Shown here: positions 17,429 through 24,458 of the stretch, piece by piece | Layout: every line of letters starts with the position of its first letter | Numbering within the stretch: the stretch's first letter is position 1 | Assembly (NCBI GenBank): GCA_019359115.1 | Contig: JAHHHW010000116.1 | Location: forward strand, 1-44,236 | DNA: 44,236 bases | Direction of reading: 5' to 3' | Source of the DNA: Pelatocladus maniniholoensis HA4357-MV3 | GTDB lineage: Bacteria; Cyanobacteriota; Cyanobacteriia; Cyanobacteriales; Nostocaceae | Position numbers and translations under genes: made by a program | Notes under the pieces: model-generated | The model's database searches: none | Told to the model about the DNA's origin: nothing | Seen by the model: the letters and a program-made list of their open reading frames with translations, nothing else

Positions 17429-17453
17429 AAGCACGCTTGGTGCTTACTACAAA
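17429..17453. repeat. Half-copy of TTACTACAAA-type repeat
   Basis: The AAGCAC-GCTTG-GTGCTT hairpin (17430-17446) continues into TTACTACAAA, the end shared with 5175-5229 and 32005-32053. Confidence 0.5.
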
Positions 17454-17491
17454 CACTCAAAACTAGCTTGACAGAGTGGAATTCATCACCT

Positions 17492-18247
17492 ATGCATTAT
17501 CACAAAAAATATAATTTTATTGCATTAATGCTGGTTATAACAGTAATTATCCTAGGTTGCTTACTTGACCCAATCAAGCCAACTATTGCAGCTACAAACT
17601 CTTCTCCTGTTTACGAACAACGAAAAACTCATAATCGAGATGGTATTGGTAAATACTACATGGGTAGAGAAATAGCTAAAGTCATGGGACATACTGGTGC
17701 AGCTTGGCTAGAACGTCCCAGCCGCGAAACAGAAGAAAAGCCAAGTAAAATAGTAGACGCTCTTAGCCTCAAATCTACAGACGTAGTAGCAGATATTGGT
17801 GCGGGTACTGGTTACTTGAGTTTTCGCATCGCTCCCAAAGTACCACAAGGAAAAGTCCTAGCTGTAGATATTCAGCCAGAAATGCTAGATATTATTAGCT
17901 TTTTCAAGCAAGACCTAAATGTTACCAACGTTGAATCAATATTAGCAACTCTCACCAATCCCAACTTACCAAATGCAAGTATTGATTTAGCCTTGATGGT
18001 AGATGCATATCACGAATTTGAATATCCACAAGAAGTGATGCAAGCAATTGTAAAAGCATTAAAACCAGGCGGTAGAGTGGTGTTAGTTGAATACCGGAGT
18101 GAAAATCCTTTTATTATGATTAAAGGCTTGCATAAAATGACTCAAAAACAGGTGAAAAAAGAAATGCAAGCAGTTGGTTTAACGTGGTGTGAAACTAAAA
18201 ACTTATTACCGCAGCAACATTTAATGATATTTGAAAAGCAACGATGA
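17492..18247 (+). CDS. Exported or lipoprotein-like class I SAM-dependent methyltransferase
   Basis: This 251-residue protein has a Rossmann methyltransferase core: motif I VVADIGAGTGYLSFRIA, motif II VLAVDIQPEMLDII, the acidic motif ASIDLALMVDAYHEF and the post-motif LKPGGRVVLVEYR. The DAYHEF segment resembles small-molecule methyltransferases. It begins with a basic stretch and one hydrophobic segment ending in a Cys (FIALMLVITVIILGC), which fits a lipoprotein signal; cleavage at TIAA would be the alternative. A methyltransferase outside the cytoplasm would lack an obvious source of S-adenosylmethionine, so it may instead be membrane-tethered and face the cytosol. The ATG at 17492 is preferred over a TTG at 17468; no strong ribosome site is seen. 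Confidence 0.82.
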   Translation: MHYHKKYNFIALMLVITVIILGCLLDPIKPTIAATNSSPVYEQRKTHNRDGIGKYYMGREIAKVMGHTGAAWLERPSRETEEKPSKIVDALSLKSTDVVADIGAGTGYLSFRIAPKVPQGKVLAVDIQPEMLDIISFFKQDLNVTNVESILATLTNPNLPNASIDLALMVDAYHEFEYPQEVMQAIVKALKPGGRVVLVEYRSENPFIMIKGLHKMTQKQVKKEMQAVGLTWCETKNLLPQQHLMIFEKQR

Positions 18248-18327
18248 AAACTTTGAATATTGAATTAAGTAAGTGATTGAAAATCAAACCAACTATAACC
18301 AATGACAAATAGCAAATGACAAACAAC

Positions 18328-18483
18328 TTAATTTGCATTAAAAACCATTTGCCAAAAATCCTGTTCAAATCTTGCCACTTTAACAAAAGCTTCTTCGGCT
18401 TGCTGTTGAATATCAGCAGTAGCAGCTTTTAACACTTCATCAGCTTGTTGTTCTAAAATGTTTACTACTATATCGAAGTTAAT
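18328..18483 (-). pseudogene. C-terminal remnant of a TenA/thiaminase-II-like gene
   Basis: The minus strand reads about 51 codons without a start codon: ILEQQADEVLKAATADIQ, then EEAFVKVARFEQDFWQMVF, then a stop at 18328-18330. The helix pair ending in FEQDFWQM resembles the last two helices of TenA-type proteins. An in-frame stop lies only a few codons upstream, so the remaining ~170 residues are gone. The identification rests on recall of the family tail and is tentative. Confidence 0.45.
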
Positions 18484-18674
18484 TATAATAATTCCTATTT
18501 ACCTTTAATGAATTCTAGTCAATTCTCTCAATCATTAGTTCTTATGTACTAAATAGATCCGTTTCTTTGGGGTGTGACAGTTGTGGGTGCGGAATGTGGG
18601 CTTGAACATTAAGCCTTAAAGTTTGAATGTTGAGGTTTAAATCTCAATACGGTTCAGATAAGCCCAAAATCCCT

Positions 18675-18705
18675 TGTAGAGACGTTGCACTGCAACGTCT
18701 CTACA
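18675..18705. repeat. Perfect 15-bp palindrome, TGTAGAGACGTTGCA type
   Basis: TGTAGAGACGTTGCA (18675-18689), one base, then TGCAACGTCTCTACA (18691-18705). It is the perfect form of the repeat at 1158-1186. The surrounding gap (18488-18777) has no other supported feature except GACCAATGACC-type heptamers near 18760. Confidence 0.75.
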
Positions 18706-18777
18706 TGCGTAAATGATGACGAAAAATTCTTAACCGAACAATATTGATCCATTGATCCATTGACCAATGACCAATGA

Positions 18778-19101
18778 CTACTTTTGCATTGTGATTGCGA
18801 TCGCTTCTTCGAGTTCTTGCTGTGGGAGAGTAGTTAAAATAAATACTTCTTGTACAGTTTTACCGTGACGCGCAATTAATTTAAATCCACCGCGAATGGG
18901 TACAGATACCCGCAATTGCAACTTTGGGCTGTGACCTTTTACACGTCCAATTTGTCCTGGTGTGATGGTTTGAATTCCATCTAGTTTGCACAGACGTTCG
19001 AGGATGGGAATAAGTCCAGGAATATGAGTTGAGTGATTCCAAACTAATCTGCCATCTTTAACAGGTGTTGCTTTACGGGAGTCTGGGGTGGGTTTAGTCA
19101 T
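18778..19101 (-). CDS. DUF2103 family protein (putative metal-binding)
   Basis: This 107-residue protein matches DUF2103, a family described as metal-binding. Visible segments are GRLVWNHSTHIPGLIPILERL with two histidines, ITPGQIGRVKGHSPKLQLRVSVP, and GGFKLIARHGKTVQEVFI. The role is unknown. It starts 5 bases after the clpS stop on the same strand, so the two are very likely one operon, which hints at a link with protein turnover (inference). Confidence 0.75.
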   Translation of the reverse strand: MTKPTPDSRKATPVKDGRLVWNHSTHIPGLIPILERLCKLDGIQTITPGQIGRVKGHSPKLQLRVSVPIRGGFKLIARHGKTVQEVFILTTLPQQELEEAIAITMQK

Positions 19102-19106
19102 AAATT

Positions 19107-19400
19107 TTACGCTGCTTCCAGAGGAGCCATTGTTAAACCAGCTCGACGTAATTGCTGATGATAAAGTTCAGCTGGTTCTTGCGGCCCAGTCCAGACAATG
19201 GCTTGACCCTCGTAGTGTACTTGATTGGTGAGATCCCAAGCGCGATCGCCAGTCATTCCCGGAATATATTTGACCAAGCACTCAGCAACGTGCTGAAAAG
19301 TATTAAAATCATCATTTAAAACAATGACTTTGTAATTTGGATAGGTCTTACGGGTGACTTGAGTGGACCGTTCAGGAGCTATAGTTGGTGTCGCTGCCAT
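19107..19400 (-). CDS. clpS: ClpS adaptor of the Clp protease
   Basis: ClpS delivers N-degron substrates to ClpC/ClpA-ClpP. The core is clear: YKVIVLNDDFNTFQHVAECL, with the Asp-Asp pair that binds the N-terminal amino group, then WDLTNQVHYEGQAIVWTGP (the V-H-x-x-G segment) and ELYHQQLRRAGLTMAPLEAA. Cyanobacteria often have two ClpS versions; the LNDDFNTF and LTMAPLEA features differ from the usual HNDDYNSM type and suggest the ClpS2-like variant. The start at 19400 (MAATPTIAPERS) is chosen over an ATG 33 bases upstream at 19433 because the extra 11 residues look non-conserved; neither has a strong ribosome site. It leads DUF2103. Confidence 0.88.
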   Translation of the reverse strand: MAATPTIAPERSTQVTRKTYPNYKVIVLNDDFNTFQHVAECLVKYIPGMTGDRAWDLTNQVHYEGQAIVWTGPQEPAELYHQQLRRAGLTMAPLEAA

Positions 19401-19543
19401 CCCGTAAACAGCTGCTGAAAGTCTGGTAATCATAAAATTAATTAACCAACAGGTCTTTACAAAACTACACTACAATTAATAGTTTAGTCCATAGTCACTA
19501 GTCATTTGTCCTTTGCTTTAAACAAATGACCAATGACCAATGA

Positions 19544-21577
19544 TTACTTCCAATCTTCCCAATTTTGATTGAAAATTGAGGTATCGGGGAAAGCGGTGGG
19601 GTTGCCGTTTTTCTTAAGTAATTGTTGCAATTTTAATAATTGCGGTTCTGGCTTGGGCAAATCATCTACTAATTGGTAGGGTGCAATGTTGTTTTTCAAA
19701 GCGAAAGCGACTGTAGTTCCCACCGCAGCGCCAGCAGACCATTCAAAGGAGTGTACGCGGTAGGCTGCTGCTGCAATGTGACTGGTAGCGATACTTTTAC
19801 CCCCTACTAGTAAATTATCAATTTTTTGCGGAATCATTGCTCGCAGAGCTATTTGGAAAGGGTAAGCTTGGCCTGCACCACGTCTTTCCCCTGGACGTTC
19901 TTGATTTCCGGGTGCTTCTGGTGGACTTTTAACCATACAAGGATGGAAGTCGATCGCATAGTGTCCAATACCGACTCCATCAGGGAAAACCGTAGAACGA
20001 GTGCGTCGCGCCACGTTTTCTGGACGCTTTTGACCTGAAAGAACTGATAAAGCTTCCAAACCGGCTAGAGTTGCTTGTAAACGACGATATTCAGCAGGTG
20101 AAAGCACTTCCCGATAATAGGGGTCATCGTACTTGCGGCGAGAAATATCAACTTCCCAAATACTAAAGCCTTGAGGCGCACCCCAACTAGGACGACCAAT
20201 AATCCGTCTTCCTTCACGCATATAGGGATATTTTGATAAACCGTGTGCTGTTCCCATTGGGGAATTTAACCCGGAAAGAAAGCGATTGTTTGTCTGTTGT
20301 TTCTTGACGCCATTTCCTAATTGGGAATCTGTAGTCCCTGCTGTTAACCAGTAATAATAACCAAGAGCATTTTCCTCACCTTTACGCAAGGTTTCTACCC
20401 GCAGTCCACCCATCCAAGCACCTGGTTTGAGCTGTCCGGTAGCTTTGAGTTGATCGCGAGTGTAAATCAGATTGTCTTTGGCGGTTCCAGGACGGTAGTC
20501 ATTTCCCCAAGTCCAGTTTTGCATGGAGATGTCCCCGGTCGTCGGAGCCGTAAAAGTTATACCACCAAATTTTGTTTCTTCGCCTTTTTTGGAACTCGAA
20601 ATGCGGCGGTAGGTAAATACTAAAGGAAAGCTTGCCAGTCGTGACAATTCATAACTGTAATAGGGGGAATACTGCATGTAGAATGGAGGCATGGTTTGCG
20701 GTTGCGATTGCTTGGTTGCCTCCATTGCAAAGGTGTAAGTAAAGCCTTGAGTGCAGTAGGGATCGTTAGTTGCACTAGAAGATGATGGCTCTAGATACGA
20801 ACGTGCATCGATACCTAGACGATAGGGAACGTCAGCAAGACCGATTATTTCTCCAGTTTCACTGGCATCTACTATATACCAGTTAGGGATATTGCCTTTT
20901 TGTGCTTGTTTAGGAGCAAGGCGAATAATAGTTTTGGTAAAGCGAGAAGAGTTTTGATAGGTGTAGGCGTCTTCGATGCTTTGAGATAAGGTAAAGGTAT
21001 TAAGTGGGGGAGCATTAGGTGCTGGTTGATGTTGGATGGCGATCGCATTATTAATGATTTTCCCGTCAGCACTAATATTTAATTCCTTAATGACTGTATT
21101 TGGGAACCATTGCAACTTACCTTTTCCCTGTTTTGCTGCATCTTTGAGCATGGAACTCAAAATTTGATGTCCATCTTTGGGCATAAAACAGGAATCACTC
21201 ACCCAGCAATTACCAGGGTTGAGTTTGCCGTATTTACGTTCAATTCGTTTTCGCAGTTCTAAGTAACCACGAGAGTAGTATAACTTTGCGCGTTGGGTTG
21301 GTCGTTCGTCAAGTGCCGAAGTTCCTTGAGCCGAAATTTGTCCTCCCAGCCAATCGGTTATTTCTGTCAGACAAACCGTTCTCCCAGCTAGTAAACCTTC
21401 GTAAGCAGTCGCAGCACCAGAAAGTCCACCACCGACAACAAGCATGTCACAGTTTACTGTTTTGTCAGGTGTTTTGAGTGGTATGGCAGTTACAGGATAA
21501 GGTGCAATCAAACTAGAAATGAGAGTCAGACTAATTAAAGAGGTGTGGTGACAAGATACTGGGTGTTTACGTTTCAT
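19544..21577 (-). CDS. Exported FAD-dependent oxidoreductase
   Basis: This 677-residue flavoprotein begins with a signal peptide (SLISLTLISSLIAPYPVTA). The dinucleotide-binding motif follows: CDMLVVGGGLSGAATAYEGL (Gly-x-Gly-x-x-Gly) and CLTEITDWLGGQISAQGTS. A second FAD signature is WYIVDASETGEIIGLADVPYRLG, and the C-terminal flavin loop is IDNLLVGGKSIATSHIAAAAYRVH. It belongs to the FAD_oxidored-type flavoproteins, whose substrates are mostly unknown. The start at 21577 places the signal peptide at the N-terminus; a GTG at 21610 would add 11 polar residues. It stands alone, 110 bases from clpS on the same strand. Confidence 0.82.
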   Translation of the reverse strand: MKRKHPVSCHHTSLISLTLISSLIAPYPVTAIPLKTPDKTVNCDMLVVGGGLSGAATAYEGLLAGRTVCLTEITDWLGGQISAQGTSALDERPTQRAKLYYSRGYLELRKRIERKYGKLNPGNCWVSDSCFMPKDGHQILSSMLKDAAKQGKGKLQWFPNTVIKELNISADGKIINNAIAIQHQPAPNAPPLNTFTLSQSIEDAYTYQNSSRFTKTIIRLAPKQAQKGNIPNWYIVDASETGEIIGLADVPYRLGIDARSYLEPSSSSATNDPYCTQGFTYTFAMEATKQSQPQTMPPFYMQYSPYYSYELSRLASFPLVFTYRRISSSKKGEETKFGGITFTAPTTGDISMQNWTWGNDYRPGTAKDNLIYTRDQLKATGQLKPGAWMGGLRVETLRKGEENALGYYYWLTAGTTDSQLGNGVKKQQTNNRFLSGLNSPMGTAHGLSKYPYMREGRRIIGRPSWGAPQGFSIWEVDISRRKYDDPYYREVLSPAEYRRLQATLAGLEALSVLSGQKRPENVARRTRSTVFPDGVGIGHYAIDFHPCMVKSPPEAPGNQERPGERRGAGQAYPFQIALRAMIPQKIDNLLVGGKSIATSHIAAAAYRVHSFEWSAGAAVGTTVAFALKNNIAPYQLVDDLPKPEPQLLKLQQLLKKNGNPTAFPDTSIFNQNWEDWK

Positions 21578-21748
21578 GTTAAATTCGATTCCGCTCAACT
21601 CCTCGATCACGGCTTGTTAGCCTAGAATCAAAATTCAGGCTCAAAGCAGAAACCCGTTAAAACAGGTTGAATGATGACAAGCCGCGATTTTACTTTCGCT
21701 ACGTACTTTATCAGTTCTTGATGACAGATACTCACCGTTAGCGTAATA

Positions 21749-22083
21749 ACCCAAGTTGCTAGTTACTTTACGCCAGCGCTTCGCGCTGGCGTGTAGGGCG
21801 ACTCTTCATAATAAAATCCCCTCCAGAGAGAAATTAGGAGGGTTATATGTTAAATGAAACAATTGCCATATATGCTATCATCGACGACCTATTGAAGGCG
21901 ATCGCCCACCAAGAAGACTGCCGCATACAGATGAGCGATGCAGAGATTATTACAACGGCAATAATTGCGGCAATGTTTTTTGATGGTAATCATACTAGGG
22001 CTTGTAGCTATATGAAAGACCATAAACTCATACCGACCATGTTAGAAAAATCACGATCCCTAATTCTCACTCACCTCTTTTAA
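21749..22083 (+). mobile_element. IS982-type insertion sequence remnant (left end and transposase 5' part)
   Basis: A possible terminal repeat starts at 21749 (ACCCAAGTTGCTAGTTA). It is followed by a hairpin (21771-21791) and a transposase reading frame at 21847-22083 with a strong AGGAGG ribosome site. The frame reads MLNETIAIYAIIDDLLKAI, then MSDAEIITTAIIAAMFFDGN, then KLIPTMLEKSR, matching the N-terminus of IS982-family transposases. Similarity stops at about 22053, where out-of-family codons lead to a stop 17 bases inside the convergent ABC ATPase gene. The DDE catalytic part and the right end are missing, so it cannot move by itself. Confidence 0.75.
21771..21791. repeat. GC-rich hairpin in IS remnant leader
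   Basis: CGCCAGCGC (21771-21779), TTC, GCGCTGGCG (21783-21791): a perfect 9-bp stem with a 3-base loop, 55 bases before the transposase start. Confidence 0.65.
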
Positions 22084-23149
22084 CCAGCGCGTCTCCCGAC
22101 TCTACATCAAACCAATGAATATTTTCATTTGGCAATGCTAATGTTATCTCTTCGTCACTTATATTTTGATCTGGGGGTAACAAAGCGCGCACTGTCAGAG
22201 ATTTTGATTGAGCAGCAACGCTAACACTCACCAAATTGTGCATTCCCAGGTTTTCTACTAAAAATACACGACCTTTAATAATATTTGTATCTCCTTCTTG
22301 GGCAATGCGGATGTGTTCTGGACGAATTCCCAAGACTATTTGCGGTGGAACTGTGGGAATATCAGGTAAGGAAATTTTAAACTCACCCAGCATTGCATAA
22401 CCTTCTTGACAAGGTAGAGTAAGCAAATTCATCTGTGGACTACCGACAAAACCAGCTACAAATAAATTTGCTGGATGGTTATATATGCGTGCAGGTGGAT
22501 CTAGTTGCTGCACATAGCCGTTATTGAGGACTGCAACTTTAGTTGAAAGCGTCATCGCTTCTGTTTGATCATGGGTGACATAGACTACTGGTACTTTTTG
22601 GGCAGCAAATATTTGCTTGATATCAGCACGGACTCGTTCTCTCAAAAGTGCATCTAAGTTACTCAAGGGTTCATCTAATAAATATACCTGAGCGTGACGT
22701 ACCAATGCTCGACCGACTGCAACTCGTTGTCTTTGTCCTCCAGATAATTGGCCAGGTTTACGCTGCAATAATTCTTCTAAGCCTAGAATTGCTGAGACAT
22801 CGGCGAGTCGCTGCTTAATTTCAGCACGGGGAACTTTTTTTAGTTTTAGTCCAGAGGCGAGGTTCTCGTACACCGTCATGTGAGGATAAAGGGCATAGCT
22901 TTGAAATACCATCGCCATATTGCGATCGCCTGGACGCTTCAGGGTAATATCTTCTCCCCCAAGAATAATGTTACCGCGAGTCACTTCTTCCAATCCCGCG
23001 ATCATTCTCAAGGTTGTAGACTTACCACAGCCACTAGGCCCCAGCAAAGTGAGAAATTCATTGTCATCTACGATTAAACTGATATCTTTAACTGGAACAA
23101 CTTTAGGTGAGTAGGTCTTATTTAGATTTTTTAATTCTAGGGTTGCCAT
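22067..23149 (-). CDS. Sugar-type ABC importer ATP-binding subunit (MalK/UgpC class)
   Basis: This 360-residue ATPase is of the CUT1 class. The P-loop is LLGPSGCGKSTTLRMIAGLE, the Q-loop AMVFQSYALYPHMTVYEN, the signature LSGGQRQRVAVGRALVR, the Walker B VYLLDEPLSNLD and the switch region VVYVTHDQTEAMTLS. A C-terminal MalK-like regulatory (TOBE/OB) domain follows from about residue 235, including VLGIRPEHIRIA. Such ATPases serve permeases for oligosaccharides, glucosylglycerol or glycerol-3-phosphate, and one copy may energise several. The only permease nearby is 23338-24222. The 3' end overlaps the IS982 remnant by 17 bases, yet the C-terminus looks complete. Confidence 0.9.
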   Translation of the reverse strand: MATLELKNLNKTYSPKVVPVKDISLIVDDNEFLTLLGPSGCGKSTTLRMIAGLEEVTRGNIILGGEDITLKRPGDRNMAMVFQSYALYPHMTVYENLASGLKLKKVPRAEIKQRLADVSAILGLEELLQRKPGQLSGGQRQRVAVGRALVRHAQVYLLDEPLSNLDALLRERVRADIKQIFAAQKVPVVYVTHDQTEAMTLSTKVAVLNNGYVQQLDPPARIYNHPANLFVAGFVGSPQMNLLTLPCQEGYAMLGEFKISLPDIPTVPPQIVLGIRPEHIRIAQEGDTNIIKGRVFLVENLGMHNLVSVSVAAQSKSLTVRALLPPDQNISDEEITLALPNENIHWFDVESGDALVKRGE

Positions 23150-23337
23150 GATACTAGGGATTGGGGATTCTCCTTACGGAGACGCTTACGCGTAGACGCG
23201 TTAGCGGCTTCTCATAGAGTACGGGGATTGGGGGTCAGGAATTGAGGATCAGGCATGAATCGGTTAACAGTGATCAGTTTAATTTGATAACTGAATCACT
23301 GATAACTGAATTAGTTGTCCTCGATCCCCGATCCCCA
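23150..23337. repeat. Repeat-rich spacer between ATPase and permease genes
   Basis: The spacer has GGGGATTGGGG-type tracts and short palindromes such as TCTCC-TTAC-GGAGA and CGCTTACGCGTAGACGCG. These match the G-rich and ACGCGTAG-type intergenic repeats common in Nostoc-like genomes. No gene is present. Confidence 0.5.
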
Positions 23338-24222
23338 TTAACCTTTGACTGCGCCAGCCGTTAAACCTTGAACAATCTTGCGTTGGAAAAATAAAACTAG
23401 TAACACCAAAGGTAATGTACCAACCACGGTAGCAGCAGCAATTGGGCCGTAAGGAATTTCAAATGTTGACGCCCCGCTAAGTTGGGCTGCTGCTACAGGA
23501 ATGGTTTTCATGTCTTCACGAGTGATGAAGGTCAAGGCAAAAATAAACTCATTCCAAGCAAAAATAAACGTCAGGATTCCAGTTGTTACTAAAGCTGGAA
23601 TGGTCATAGGTAATAAAATTTGGATGAGCATTTGCCAGGTATTATATCCATCTATTTTGGCAGAATCTTCTAAATCTTTTGGCAATTGTAAGAAAAAGCT
23701 ACGTAACACCAAAATAGTTAACGGTAAATTAATGGCTGTATAAGGAATAATTAGTGCTAGATAATTATTACCCAAATGCAAACCTTGTACTATTTCTAAC
23801 AATCCCTGGAATAATAAAATACCAGGAAATAAAGTCACGATTAAAATACTTGCCAAGATCAATTGATTACCACGAGGGCGTAACCGTGCCAAGGCATAGG
23901 CAGCAGGCGCACCAATTGCTAAAGCGAAGGCTGTAGAAACAAAAGATACAAATGCACTGTTTAATATGTAACGCCAAAATGGGCGACGACTAAATAAATT
24001 AATATAATGATCCAGTGTTAATCGTGTAGGAAAATAAACTGTAGGCACCTGGGAAATATCCTGATTTACCTTAAAAGAGGTAACAAGTTGCCACATAATC
24101 GGTGATAAACAGAAAATCATCACTGAAGCGATCGCCACCCAAAGTAAAATGCGTTTTCCTGAATTATTTGCCTTAGCTTTGTTTTGGGGATTGGTAGTAA
24201 ATTCTTCACGAATAGCAGTCAT
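23338..24222 (-). CDS. Sugar-type ABC importer permease (MalG class)
   Basis: This 294-residue inner-membrane protein has six helices. The first is ILLWVAIASVMIFCLSPIMWQLVTSFK and the last LPLVLLVLFFQRKIVQGLTAGAVKG, a typical CUT1 MalG ending. The EAA loop that contacts the ATPase is EDSAKIDGYNTWQMLIQILLPMTIP. It is upstream of the MalK-like gene on the same strand with a 188-base spacer. Neither the MalF-type partner permease nor a periplasmic binding protein is encoded nearby, so the importer set is incomplete here and must draw partners from elsewhere, if it works. Confidence 0.9.
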   Translation of the reverse strand: MTAIREEFTTNPQNKAKANNSGKRILLWVAIASVMIFCLSPIMWQLVTSFKVNQDISQVPTVYFPTRLTLDHYINLFSRRPFWRYILNSAFVSFVSTAFALAIGAPAAYALARLRPRGNQLILASILIVTLFPGILLFQGLLEIVQGLHLGNNYLALIIPYTAINLPLTILVLRSFFLQLPKDLEDSAKIDGYNTWQMLIQILLPMTIPALVTTGILTFIFAWNEFIFALTFITREDMKTIPVAAAQLSGASTFEIPYGPIAAATVVGTLPLVLLVLFFQRKIVQGLTAGAVKG

Positions 24223-24352
24223 AAAAGGTCAAGAGTCAGGAGTTAATACTCATCTTATAAAATTTCAGCTAAAGATTTGTGAGATCATCAATATGCTAAA
24301 ATCCAAAATTGTGCGATCGCCACCAATCCAGAACGTGTATCAAAACAGAAAA

Positions 24353-24380
24353 ACTGAGAAAATCGATAGATTCTCTCAGT
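24353..24380. terminator. Hairpin between phoD and permease genes
   Basis: ACTGAGA-A-AATC, loop GATA, GATT-C-TCTCAGT: an 11-bp stem with one mismatch. It lies about 80 bases past the phoD stop on the minus strand and could end that transcript, but no T-run follows. Confidence 0.4.
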
Positions 24381-24425
24381 GACGAGGTAGAGGCTTTTGA
24401 GTGAGGTAGAGTCTAATTCGTCTAA

Positions 24426-24441
24426 AATCACAATTGTGATT
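24426..24441. terminator. 16-bp perfect palindrome after phoD stop
   Basis: AATCACAATTGTGATT is a perfect palindrome 18 bases past the stop codon. On the minus strand it continues as TTTTAG, so a weak intrinsic terminator is possible; an operator is the alternative. Confidence 0.4.
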
Positions 24442-24458
24442 CCGACTCTTCCTTTTGA

